64,000 bases of DNA, from contig JANATG010000011.1 in the NCBI GenBank assembly GCA_029449235.1, positions 1,084,001 through 1,148,000 on the forward strand, given 5' to 3'. Shown here one piece after another: positions 1 through 11,689 of the stretch. A program made the position numbers and the translations under genes. The stretch is from Linnemannia schmuckeri. Taxonomy: Eukaryota; Mortierellomycota; Mortierellomycetes; Mortierellales; Mortierellaceae. The number at the start of each line of letters is the position of its first letter. Position 1 is the stretch's first letter. The notes below the pieces were generated by a model, which saw nothing but the letters and a program-made list of their open reading frames with translations, searched no databases and was not told the DNA's origin.

Positions 1-2964
1 CCAGCAGCAAACTCAACAACTGTCGTGCTGACACGCCGAGTGCCATCCACAACTATGTTTCCACTACCAATTTCCCCCCCAGCAGCCAAGATTGCTTCCT
101 CGGCCAGACGAAGCTCCTCAGACTGCCATTGGATTTCGACACCAACCTCCCCAACATCTTCCCACCGCTTCTCAAGGACATATTCGCCACCTTCGTTCAC
201 AACCACAGGGTTGTTGCCCAACAGGACCTTGACATGTCCACCCGTACGGCCGAGCTTGCCTTCACCCCAGAACACAAATCCTGCAACCACATCCTCCCAT
301 TTGGCAATCATGTTGTTCTCGAGTGTCAAGAACTCGAGACTAGGCGCATGCTGCAGACCTTCGAGGCGCTCAATCAGGTTGTTGGATAGGTTGACACGGC
401 GGACGTTAAGTAGGTTGCGCAAGAAACGGGTTGATGTGATCGAGTTGGAGTCCAGGTTGAGCGTGTGGAGGTGCAGCAGGTATGACGAGATGGGAATATG
501 GGTCAATCCGCGCATGGAGAGGTCCAGATTGCTTGGTTGTTTGACTGCAAACTCAATCTCTGGGAACCGCTTCGAGTCCTGAATAATCGATAATGTCTCA
601 CGGTCAAACACCAGCTGTGTGCCTATTGTGTGTAGTTCACATCAAAATGAATCGTGAATATTGAGATTTTGGACGTAGAGACTATAGCCAATGCTCTAAC
701 GCGTGGAAATGTGGCTTACGGCGGTCTTCGTATCGCTCCTGGCGCAATGGATCGATGGTAATGAGCTTCTCCTGGAGTTCGATGCATTCGTCGTCAATGA
801 GCTTGGCCTGCGTCGAGTGGATGCTAATTGTCTTGCGCAACTCGGATAACAGTGTTGACAGGATCTGGATTGGCCCTATTTGATTCAAATGTGTCATGGC
901 ATATGGTATTAGCACCGCTAATCGTCATATAGATAGCATGCGTATTTTTATATCCATCCAAAGCATAAGGTAATACAATCAACATTCATGCATTGAAAAA
1001 CGAAGAATATCTTACATTTGCAGTCGGGCTCCAGTTCAACCAGTTCACGGACAGCCGAGATTTCTCGCTTCAGCAGCGCAACCCTGTCGTCGAGCGAGTT
1101 TGATTCCGTAAGGGATGTCACTCGGTGCTTGGGATTCACCACCTGTGTCTCCAGAGTACCGTCAGGCCTAGTGACAGGCCCAATGCGCTTGGTCACATCG
1201 TACATGAGGTTCTGTCCAATCACCAATCTTCCCAGGCGTCCGGATATGTCTTCCAGATTCTGATTCAATGTCTCGAGTTCGTAGCACACGGCTGCTGGGA
1301 GTTTTGATCCTGCTCGCACCGCACAGACATCATCTGAAAAGATAACAACCTCGACTGTAGGGCCGTACACGGCACCTGGAGCCTGCTGGAAAATCCACAA
1401 ACTGCCGAGCTCCGAATCTGATCCTGTAGCCTTCCATTCTCCCTCGAGTGGGATTGCAACATGTTCGACGCGGGTTGACACTGTGAAGGGGTTGCGCATC
1501 TCGATCGTCTCGTCGAATGCTACAACAATCTCCAGAGGGTGGAACGAGATCACATATGCACCCAGAATCGAGATACTCCTCTCCTCTATTGTTTTGAGAA
1601 GGTCAGTGTTAGTCAATTGCGCCTTGTAAATATTCGCCACATATCCTGCTTTCAAAGGAGTCATACCTCGTCCGATGAGCCAGAGTTCATAGAGCCATGC
1701 GCTTTGGTCCTCGGGGTCGGTATAGATGGCGTTCTTGACAAGATCAAATTCATTGTCGACAGTAGCCTCCCTCTCCTCCGCTGACAAATCTTCTGCCAGC
1801 TTGCCGAGCAGCGTGCTCCTGTTGTGCCATGCAGAGTAGTTGGAAAAGTTTTGATGGATCTTGGTGGTCGTAAAGTCAAACTCGGACTGTGCTCGTTCGA
1901 GGACTTTGTCCTTTGCCTCCTTGTCCTTCAAGTCAAGCTGTCGGATGATGTATCTCCTGTAGTCCCATCCGTGAACTAGAATATCAGTATAAAAAGTGGA
2001 GATGGGAGATAAGGGTCAAGAATGGCATGCAAAGGGGGTGATTCGTTAGCGCCAAGCGGATTGGCAAACCAAAAAGGAGGCCCATTTTTTCACCCATATC
2101 AAAATGACATCACTCGTTCCAGACTAGGCCAGTGCAGTACTCGCAAGCACAACAGAAGGAACTCCCACGATAAGCAACCAGCATGCGATCGAAGCAACAA
2201 AGACTTACAGTTGCGAGCATCCATCTCGAGGAACTTGCCGACCATGGCGAGCTCCTTGTCCCAGCGGGGCTGGCTCATACTCTCGAGGCACCAGCGGCGG
2301 TGGTTCCACATCCAGTATGACTTTGGGTTCAGCTTGAGATTCTCCTGCACAAACTCGAGCTCGCCGGTGTAGATCTTGTTGGCTGTCTCGTCATCGCTAC
2401 TCGGGAGCAAGTTGAAACAGAGTAACATGTCAGTGAATGACGGTAAGTCAAGTGTGTCGATAGCAATCCATCAGGTGTAGCTTGAACGTACGCGTTGTCG
2501 AGGAACCCTTCCTTGAGGATGGTTCGCCTCACGTTCCAGATAGTATAGTAGTCAGGGCTCTTGCGGAGCAGTGCTGTTGTGACTTTGAGAGCGTCATTGT
2601 CGCGTTTGTTCGATTCAATCTGGACAATCATAGATTGAGCGACGAAGAAGTAAGAGCAATTTGTGTGTGCTTAGTGGTTAGTTTCCAGGTTGCTGATAGT
2701 AAAAGCGAGCCAGCAGTTGACAAAGCTACATAGCTTACCAGCTCTTTGAGAGAATCCTTGAGGGCAAGGTATTCGCGCACGAGGACAGCTTCCTTTTCTT
2801 CTCTGGCCTTGAGGACCTCTGGCGACTCTGCCTGTTCCTTTTTTCTTCCGTGGCGACTTTCCTATGAGGGACGGAAGTATACGAGTTAGTATATTTGGTA
2901 TAGCATGCGAAAGCGAGAACGATGAAAGAATGGCTTGTCATGCAGGAGTGGAGTTGCGTACCAT
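1..2964 (-). CDS. Rab geranylgeranyltransferase (GGTase-II) alpha subunit, 3' end beyond window
   Basis: Alpha subunit of the enzyme that geranylgeranylates C-terminal cysteines of Rab GTPases (family RABGGTA/Bet4). Proposed exons on the minus strand: 2962-2964, 2739-2861, 2492-2619, 2209-2396, 1016-1975, 720-875 and 1-622 (open at the window edge); all joins keep frame. The N-terminus reads MESRHGRKKEQ, close to the conserved MHGR start of the family. PPTA-type repeats follow (YYTIWNVRRTIL, SYWMWNHRRWCLE, WDYRRYIIRQ, NYSAWHNRSTLL). The middle of the long exon looks like the Ig-like insert found in animal enzymes (EGEWKATGSDSELGSLWIF), then ELEPDCKW, then leucine-rich repeats at the C-terminus (LHTLNLDSNSI, VRRVNLSNNLIERLEGL). 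Budding yeast Bet4 lacks the Ig-like and LRR parts, so this copy has the animal-type layout. The first coding exon holds only the ATG. Confidence 0.9.
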
Positions 2965-3652
2965 TGTATGCTTGTTGTTGTAAGTGAGGAGTAAGAAGTG
3001 TTAAAGTATTGGTGGCAAAGGACGAGAAAAGAGAGATGACTTTGCGTGAATGTAAATGTAAAGAGGGAAGAAGGAAGAAGGAAGAGGGAAGATATTTGTT
3101 CGTCTGTCTGTTGAGTGAGGCTGCCACCTTTTTGTACTCTGGCTCCTGCGATTTGCCCACGACAAAAAATGGAGAAAAAAGAAAAAAAAAAAAAACGCCC
3201 TCTGTAATTGCGTATGAATGTGTGAATATGAAAGCGAGTCTGTTCAATTAGCGAGGGGTGTGCACTGTATGCTATTCTCACGTGCATCGTTGTCCACCCT
3301 TTACGGCTGAAAAAATGATCGCTCCAACCGACAGAGACAACAAAAGGGAGAAAAAAGAGAAGCGACCAAGGAGCACCGAGAACGAAGCACACCCTTCTCA
3401 CCCACGCATACATACAGTTGGTTGCAGTAAAGTGAAGACCACACATACAACCTCGTACCTTTTCGTTCTTCTTCTTTACTCTTCTACTCCTCTCCCTCCT
3501 TCACTCTCTCTCTCACCCTTTCTCTCTCACTCCTTTCCTTCTTTCTTTTCCCCCTTCTTCTTCTCCTCCTCCTCCTCCTTCTCCTCCTTCTCCTCCTCCT
3601 CCTCCTCCACCTCTCAATACCAACCCCGACAAACTACACAAAAGGATCAACC

Positions 3653-5722
3653 ATGCTCTCAGCTGTCCAAGGATTCGCCAACAGACACCGCAAGGGTCTG
3701 GTCATCACCGCCGGACTCACCGGAAGCATCTACATGATGGGCAAGTACGCCAAGAGCAAACTGCTCGAGTTCCACGAAAAGAGCGCCTCTGAGCGTACTG
3801 CCAAAGAGAAGTAAGTCTTCACACCTCCCTTTGCCATTCCAAGTTCGGACCAAACTGTTTGCTGTTGTCTACATCCCGCCTGAGGTCTTGTTCCTGAGCA
3901 ACAAAAAAAAAAAAAAAAAAAAAAAAAAAGCTGCCGGTACACCTTCCATTGGGTATCAATGGTTGTTCGGAACTAACAACAAACATCCAATTGATTGTCG
4001 GAACAAAATAGCATGAAGCGTCGGTTCGAGCAGAACCAACAGGATTGCGTGTTCACGGTACTCTCTCTTCTCCCTACTCTCGGCGACCAGCTCCTGCACG
4101 AACTCAACGTCGAATTGATTACCGCCAAACTGCAGCAGACCCGGTCCCAGCGATCGACCCCAGCACCCACTCCCGACAGTTCTATGGTTCTCCCACCTAG
4201 ATCGGAACAGGACGATAACAAACAAGAGCAAGAGGGTTCAGCAGAGAACAAGGAGGGGGAAGGCGAGTCAGAGAAGGTCAAGAATGATCAGGAGGCTACT
4301 ACTACCAGTACTAATGATACGGAGGGACATGTCAAGGAGGATAGCACGGACTCTACAGTTTCTTCAGACACCAATGAAGACAGCAACCAGTCTACACAAC
4401 CCAGCAGCACGGTATCGGAGGCTGACAAAGACGAGACTACAGCGACAGCTCAGGACGAGAAAGCTGCCAAACCAGAATCACAGGAGGCTGCTGCTACGAA
4501 CGTAGAGACTACTCCCGTGGCGGCTGCAGCTCAGATCGTTGTCAAGGATGAAGCGACTGCAGCTATTGAGCGCAAAACCAAGCTGGAGCTCTGGAACGAA
4601 CTCAAGGTCATGAGCTTCACCCGCACTGTCACGGCGCTCTACTCTTTGACCTTCCTGACGCTGCTGACACAGGTGCAGCTCAACCTTCTCGGTCGCTTCA
4701 CCTATGTCTCTTCGGTGATCGCTCTCTCCAACACCACCGATGCCTCTTACCGTGTCGAATCGCCTGCAGTCAAGGGGTCTTTGTCATCAACTGCAGGTCA
4801 ACTGGATTTCCAGACAGAGAAGAAGTATCTTACATTCAGCTACTGGCTCTTGCACGAGGGTTGGCGTCGCTGGAGCGAGAAGGTCCGCGATGTCGTCGAG
4901 GATGTTGTTGGCGGGTAAGTTGAATGTCCTCATTTTTGCATCTGGGTGTGATCTATGTACATGTTGGTCTTGTTTGAGATACAGTCTGTTAATAGCCACG
5001 CTACCTTTCTTGTGTTATAGTATCTCGTTGAAAAAGACTTTCACTTCCAAAGACTTTTCTGACCTCCTCGGAGAGATCCGTTCCCGTCTCGAGTACACCG
5101 AGGATATGGAAGGCGAGCGCATCCCAGTCAAGTAAGCATCTTTGCTCTCGTTCGTTTTTGCTGAGTGTTTATGACATTACGCCGTCAACCTTCTCGCAGT
5201 AGTTCTCACCACACTCTCTTATCTTTTTTCAACTTTTTTTTATTTTTTTATTTTTGCAGCATGCGCGAGTACATGCTGCCTGATGAGGCATCGGACGAGC
5301 GTGAGGTGCTGCGTGCTGGTGGCGTGGACGAATTCGATCTGGTGGTAGACCCAGTGCTTCGCAACTTGCTGGACGAGACTCGCGATTTCATTGACAGCGC
5401 CGATTTCACCACCGTCCTCAGCTCGACCTTGGCAACCACTTTTGCTCGCTTCAACCTCGCCCTCCAGCCTACCTTCAACCCCTTCCTCCTCTCGCCACCC
5501 CAATCCGGAAGCAGCGCTGCGATTGCCGAGATTGAGGACGATGAGGATATTGATCGCGCTGTGCCTTTGGCATCGTTGTTGCCTCTGGTTGCGAGACAGG
5601 TGCATTTGATCATCAACGGTGTTCCTAACGAGTATGTCGAGAGTTTGGCGATGGTCAAGGAGTTGCAGGCTTTCTCGGCGATTGTGTATTCTTCTTTCAG
5701 TGAACAGCTTATCAGTCCCTAG
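3653..5722 (+). CDS. PEX3: Peroxin-3, peroxisomal membrane biogenesis factor
   Basis: PEX3 is the peroxisomal membrane receptor for PEX19 and drives insertion of peroxisomal membrane proteins. Exons 3653-3810, 4012-4914, 5021-5131 and 5260-5722 join to 544 residues. Family hallmarks: an N-terminal membrane anchor after a basic start (RHRKGLVITAGLTGSIYMMG), then KRRFEQNQQDCVFTVLSLLP and later LWNELKVMSFTRTVTALYS, followed by a conserved-looking helical C-terminus. It is longer than yeast (441) or human (373) PEX3 because of an acidic, Ser/Thr/Glu-rich insert of roughly 110 residues (about residues 98-208). Intron 1 contains a 29-nt poly-A run. The start is the first ATG after a CT-rich leader. 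A decayed relative of the LWNELKVMSF region lies in the inverted-repeat arms near 41.1 and 46.4 kb. Confidence 0.92.
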
Positions 5723-6188
5723 ATCTCTGGTCTATCTAGAAAATCACCTTGAATAAATAATAATCAGATACACGCAGCAGCACAGTTGATGTACCCGCGT
5801 GAATGTTTTGTGTTTGTAAATTGAAATAGACGCTCTCGTACTCAGGTCGTGCTTATCCGTAGAGATCACCGCAGCACAGTGTGGGGAGTATGGATACTGA
5901 GGGAGACAGAAGAAGAGAGAGAAAAGCACACACTTTGGCCAATAATCGACGCCATAGCTAACGTCCCCTGGCACCCGCGTGCTCACTCACTCATCAAATA
6001 TTTGCAAGTTGTGAAGATGTGAGGAAATATGTCGTGAGGTGTTTGAGTAAAAGTCGAGATGGTTCTTTTTCGCTCCTCCCGCTTCTTTCGCAGACTCACG
6101 CGTCGGGGGTTGGAAATGCTGTCCATAGCCACTAGGATTCCGCACAGGTGACTGTTCCTCGATGGCGCCATCAGCGAATGATGTGAGG

Positions 6189-6195
6189 TATAAAA
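6189..6195 (+). promoter_or_regulatory. TATA box of the rhodanese gene
   Basis: TATAAAA lies 189 nt upstream of the rhodanese ATG at 6384, followed by a CA/CT-rich leader. The distance would put transcription start near 6220 and leave a 5' leader of about 160 nt. No other TATAAAA is seen in the 660 bp between PEX3 and this gene. Confidence 0.45.
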
Positions 6196-6383
6196 GCCGT
6201 GGAATTTGCCCATAGTATTGCAAGTTGCTCATTTTTTTTTGTTTGTTTCCACACACATACACTTACACATACACATACATACACATACTTCCATTCAATT
6301 GCTTCCATCCCTTCCATCCTTTCCATCACCTCTCTCTCACTCTCTCTCTCCATTCTTTATAAAGAACACACATACACACTACA

Positions 6384-7773
6384 ATGCCTTCTTTTACCTC
6401 TCTCGCAATCCCCGCTCTTTACCAAACCTCGCGTCAGTTCGCCCCTCGCTCCATGGCTGCCACTATTCGTCAAGCACAGTTTGCGTCCAAGGCCTCCAAG
6501 CCCGATCTCGTCACTTACGAGGAGATCGATACCCTCATCCACCAAGACAACAAGGTACCTTTTTGTTCACCTGTTTCCTTGGCCTTCTCTTCCTAGTGCT
6601 CAGTTGATCTTCGAGAAAAGAGAAAAGACAACTACTCGACCGCGTCGCCCCCTGAGAAACAAGCAAAAAGAACCCGCGAACTCACGCATATTTCTCATTT
6701 ACAATCTCTATGGCGTGATAACTAGAACGTATTGTTGATCGATGTCCGTGAACCTGGTGAGGTTGCTCAGGGTGTCATCCCTACCTCGCATCACGTTCCC
6801 TTGGCCAACATCCAGGAGGCCCTTGCTTTGCCCGACAAGGAGTTCGAGGCTCGCTTTGGTGAGTGTCACTTCTTGCTCTCTCTCTCTTCTACTACTACTA
6901 CGATCTCGATTCATCAAGGCACTTGAAACAGTCAGCCACTGGAACGAACAAACTTTCGGACGCAAGCACAATAACACTTAGCAGACAGTTCGATGCCTCT
7001 GAGACACATATACTCTGGACACCCTACAGGAATTACACTCGCATGGTCAACACTCCACTTACCCGCCCGCCCTCAGTCAGGACCCTTACTCTGGGAGAAT
7101 AACTGGCCACAATTTGAGTTCAATAAGTGAGGGAAGAAAAGCAGCATTGAAGAGGGATCAAGGGACATCACTAAAAAGGAAGTGCCGTCAGTGTGGGGAT
7201 GAACCAGGCGAGCTGAGCGGACTATCAAAAAGGAGTGAAATGCTGTACAATATAGCCATTGCGTTTGTGACTCTGTGTTGCAAGGACGAGGAGCGGTACG
7301 GAGGACTTGTCGTGAGTCACTGTCGGAGGATGGACTGAGAACGGAGAGAGGAGATCCAACTGCTGATGACGCCAGATGAGGACACTCCTTCTTCCTTATG
7401 TGAGAAGGATATGTGTAGCTCATTCCCACGGACTTGACGGGGCGGAATTGAATGGTCAACACTGGACAGTGGCGGACACACCTTAGGGACATTTCCTCAT
7501 TCTACTCTCAGCACCTCTCCTCATCTCCCATCTATACCACTCTACACAACTTTTATTGGGATCTAACAGTTAACCTCTCCATAATTTATATCTATATGAA
7601 ACTACCACCAAACAGGATTTAAGAAGTTCGGAAAGGACGACGAGGTGATCTTCTACTGCAGATCAGGAAGACGCTCGGGGTTGGCATTTAACCTGGCCAG
7701 GCAGCTCGGATACAACGGCGCCCGCAACTACTCGGGAAGCTGGCTCGACTACGAGGCCAAGACCAAGAAGTAA
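6384..7773 (+). CDS. Mitochondrial single-domain rhodanese (thiosulfate sulfurtransferase-like)
   Basis: Exons 6384-6554, 6726-6858 and 7616-7773 give 153 residues: one rhodanese domain behind an N-terminal stretch rich in Ser, Arg and Ala with almost no acidic residues (about residues 1-40), as expected of a mitochondrial presequence. The domain shows VLLIDVREPGEVAQGVIPTS, HHVPLANIQEA and the active-site loop YCRSGRRSGLAFNLARQLG, where the Cys of CRSGRR is the persulfide-carrying residue. The tail NYSGSWLDYEAKTKK is typical of small fungal and bacterial rhodaneses such as yeast Rdl1/Rdl2. The physiological sulfur donor and acceptor cannot be read from sequence. Intron 2 is 757 nt, unusually long here; I see no nested gene in it that I can support. 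Confidence 0.88.
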
Positions 7774-10700
7774 ATTTCTTGTACCCTTACGCGTTGTACT
7801 CTTCCTAGCGTAGTGTGCTCTATTTCTACTTCTTCCCACACGTTACTTCTCCCTCTTACTTTTCTAGCTATTTTGTGCATACTATTCTCCCCTTCTTATC
7901 CTCTCTTCTCCTTCTTGCTAGCACATACAACTCAAACACACCCCACAATTTTTATACTCTTACACACACTACCTTTTTTTTGAACCTCCTGTACCATAAT
8001 AAGCTCCAAATAATACCATCAAAAAAAAAATATTGTTGTCATGCATGCAATGAATGCTCCCATGGGCATCCTTCAACTCTATGTGTGACATTAACCTTGC
8101 TTTTGCACAAACACAAACACACATTCCCTCACTCCCTCACACAAACGCAACACACAACCCATAACACGCAGCTGCAGGGGCTGCAGACGATGCACAGTAT
8201 AAGACTGGGGGTTTTTTAATTACTAGTAAACAAGCAGCGTGTGCATGAATTGGGCGCGAAATAACCATGGGTCATTCTTTTCTCTCCCTCGGACCAATGC
8301 CTACCTGTGGGCAAAGTGTGAGAGAGCAAGGTGGCTTGCTTAACCCCAACCATTGCTTATGAATCCATCGTTGCATCGCGAGCAAGCCACACATCTCGAT
8401 GTGACAGATCGGATCTACTGTATCGACGCGATCCACTCCTTTCTCTTTGCTCTGTTTCTGTATGTCGACCGTCGAGGACTGGAGGACACCCATCCAGGCC
8501 AGGCCAAGTCAAGGTATGTTCTGGCCTCCCTCATTCTCTCAATCAATGGGCGTTCGTTGATGGACCTTGCATCATGGCATGCTGCTGCTCTTTAATCCAG
8601 TCCAGAAACTTACATGGGCGCCGATGATGTGCTGGCTGCTCTCTCTTCTTCTTTTGTTCCCGATCGGCCTCTAGAAAAAATTGTATGTCTGAGAGAGCAA
8701 GAGTGAAGAGGTCCTAGTTTGACAACCCCCGGACTCCGATCAAAAACAAACAGCCCCCATTGTACATTGCCCATTGCGCTCATCCCTCCTCGCCCCTTGC
8801 CGAATGCTATGCATACTATACCTCCCTGTTGGACACATGTACATGTATGTGTGTACAAGTAAAGTGTTCCATCCAAGAACAAAGGGGGACCAGAGATTTA
8901 ACGGTAGTTGAAAAGAGGGTTAGAAAGAGGAGGGAGAGGGTAAACTTTTCCCGTTTTGCTCTTGCTCATGGCTCCCTTTGCTTCTCTTCAAATTGCCGAG
9001 CAAGGAGAGAACACAAAAAAACAAAGAGTACCAAGGGCTGGGAGGGAGGGGCGCGGACCCCAATTTGCTAATTATACGCGCGCATATTTTTTTTTTTTTT
9101 TGCATTGACTCAGCTGGACTGGCTCCTTCGAACAAAAGAGGGGGAAACAGGGTAGGATGTAGACAAAGGACGGCGCCGAGGAAGGAAGGTAGACAAAAAA
9201 GGTTTCGATGGGTGATGAGTGACCATGTCAGCGTGAGACCTTGCATCAGAGAGAGAGTTTTCAAAAGAGAGACGCCTGAGAATAAAAATTCATGGGTCGT
9301 GGTTGCAAAAACTGCCGCTACATTCGACTTTCGTTTCCATTTGGACTCAAGGTCATAATGCATAGTTGAGGATTTAGGTTGGGAGTCCATGTATGGGTGT
9401 CTATGAGGGAGAAAGTTTTGTGCACAGATGAAGGGGGGCGAAGGATGCTGCAAAGTGTAAGAGAAAGTGGGCTGAACTAGAAAACAGAGTGCTGCAATTG
9501 AGTCGGCTCCTTCTGGATGGCTGGCTGCATGTCGACTCTTTGGTAAGAGGGTAGAATACCCTGGTAAAAAAATCAAAACCATCAAAACCATTGATGTATT
9601 GCCTAACAACAAGAAGAAAAAAAAAAGAGCAACGAAAGAGATGTCGAGAGTGGGCGAGGAATGTGAGCATTTGACTCGTAAAATTGACCTTCATTCACCA
9701 TCATCATCCTAGCTATCATCATACCCATGCCCAGACCTTTTCCCTTTGGAATGCAACAATCCGGAACAGCTCCCTATGGTGGATGCACGCGTAATAATGA
9801 TAAAAAACGCGCACCTTATCATCGTCATCCTCGCACAATGCGGAAAGGCCGATCGCCTTTTTTTCTTGAATTTTCCTTTGATGGATAGAGATTGGCAACG
9901 ACTCTTTGGCGATTTTGAATTTGCAACTCCACTTTCATTTCTTTTTCTCGCACCTGCCATGTCTATGTCTCCATACCTATTTTCTTGGAGAAGGTGCAAA
10001 AGGAAAGGCATTTCCATTTATTTCAATTGCGCAACCAGAGAACAGAGAACAGGGACAGCGACGAGAGAAGAGAGAGAAGAGAGAGAGATGGGCTCAGCTA
10101 ATAAGAACGAATGAATGAATGATTTGTATGTGGTTGTGCCTTAGGCAACATAACATTACCCAACCTCTTTGTCCTCTGTCTTCTGCTCCGTCCCAGTGAC
10201 TCCGATCGAGATTCCCTCCCCTTTCGTTTCTCCTGTCGTGTCCGTGGTTCACATTCAGCCAGCCAAGACGTGAAAAAAAATTGCCTGAGTGCCGCGCATG
10301 GTCCACAATCCTTGCCACTCAACTATCTGGGTTCCTTCTCCATACCCATCCAATTTCCCACTTCATTCATCTCTCGTACTTGTTTGTTGTTTTGCTCACT
10401 CTTACACTGATTAATAAACTGCGGTCTAGAATCATGTAACAAAGAAGATGTTCACTTTGTTGTTTGTTGATGCTGTCTGTTCTTGTTTGCTTTTCTCTTC
10501 CTTTTTTCCACCTTCACCTTCCATTACGCCAACATGCCCTCTTGGTCCTCTTGGTCCTCTTGGTCCTCTTGTCCTGTCCGATCCAATTGATAGCTTACCC
10601 TCTCTACCCCTTGTCTCGTCACACAAGTGCTCACACTTCTCTGTCCGATAAGCGATCAAAAAACATAAAAATGAGAGGAAGCAGAGAAAGAAGAGAAAAA

Positions 10701-11665
10701 CTCTAACTTTGCCGGTCCATAGATGAGGGGTTGAAGCGTTGTTACTCTTTGTTTGTTGGATGTCTCTACTCTTCTGAATTTTGATCATGAACATCAAAAC
10801 CAAACAGTGTGTTCTGGAAGGAAGTGCAATGAGTGGCAAGGGAACGGAAGGAAGAGAGGTGTAATAAACAGATGGGCCAAAAGTAACAGAGTTTTCTTTT
10901 GGCTGTCTGCGGACTTTATCATATCGGTTTTTATCAGTCAAGCGACTTGTTGAGTGTTCAGTGGTGGGAGGAAAGAGGGGACAATCGAAGAGAAGGAAGC
11001 AAGAGTACCGGGCGAATGATGTACGATTGAATTGACGGGCAAAGAACATGGGATAGGTGATGTGTATCTGAGTGTGCGAGTGTGAATCTGGATGTGAAAA
11101 AAGTAAAGTATGCAGCAAACAGTCTGGCAGGCAAGCAGGTAGGCAGGCAGGCATGCCCCGATGCAAAAGTGCTCTCTACTTCATTCATTCATTTATTCAT
11201 TCATTCATCTCTGATACTCATCTCCTCTCCTTCTCACCCTTCCGTCCCCTTCGTTCCACTTTCGTTACTTTATTTTCCGCCCCTCCTTCCTCGGACGATT
11301 GTCATTCCTTTCTTGTTCTTTACTTTTATTTTCACAATCCATATATCCATATCCACTCCAAGTCCATTCTCTCCTCCCTTCTCTTCTCTTCTATCATCTA
11401 TTCCCTTATTCCACTTCTCTTCTCTCTTCTCTTCTCTCTTCTTTTCTCTCTTTTTTTCTCTCTTCTTTTCTCTCTTCTCTTCTTTTTTCTCATTCGTTCG
11501 TTCGTTCTTCCCCTTCGAATCCAACTCCTCGGTCTCGTCCTCGTTCAACCGATAACATCCAGCAACCAGTAAAACCGTCATTCCCCTTCTCTTTTTTGTG
11601 CTCGTTCACTCCCTCTACTCCTCTCTCTACCTCACACTCTCCTAATACTCCTCCTCCCACACCAG
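7774..11665. other. 3.9 kb spacer, low-complexity, no supported gene
   Basis: Between the rhodanese and the next gene I see only short ORFs made of CA-, CT- and GA-rich DNA. Landmarks: a 9-nt unit (CTTGGTCCT) repeated about four times near 10540-10575, an ATTC tetranucleotide run near 11182-11210, and a long pyrimidine tract from about 11220 to 11660 that is probably the promoter and leader of the downstream gene. A non-coding RNA cannot be excluded. Confidence 0.5.
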
Positions 11666-11689
11666 ATGGCCCCCGATGGCGTCAGATAG
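11666..11689 (+). promoter_or_regulatory. Upstream ORF overlapping the main start codon
   Basis: An ATG at 11666 opens a 7-codon frame (MAPDGVR) that stops at TAG 11687-11689, thirteen bases past the proposed main ATG at 11676, in another frame. Ribosomes that use it would pass the main start, so it could damp translation or favour leaky scanning. Whether the mRNA includes it depends on the true transcription start. Confidence 0.35.

Noticed and set aside
6859..7615. Possible nested gene in the 757-nt rhodanese intron
   Set aside because: Frames on both strands are short and lack motifs; intron borders GTGAGT and AACAG are good, so it is best read as a long intron.
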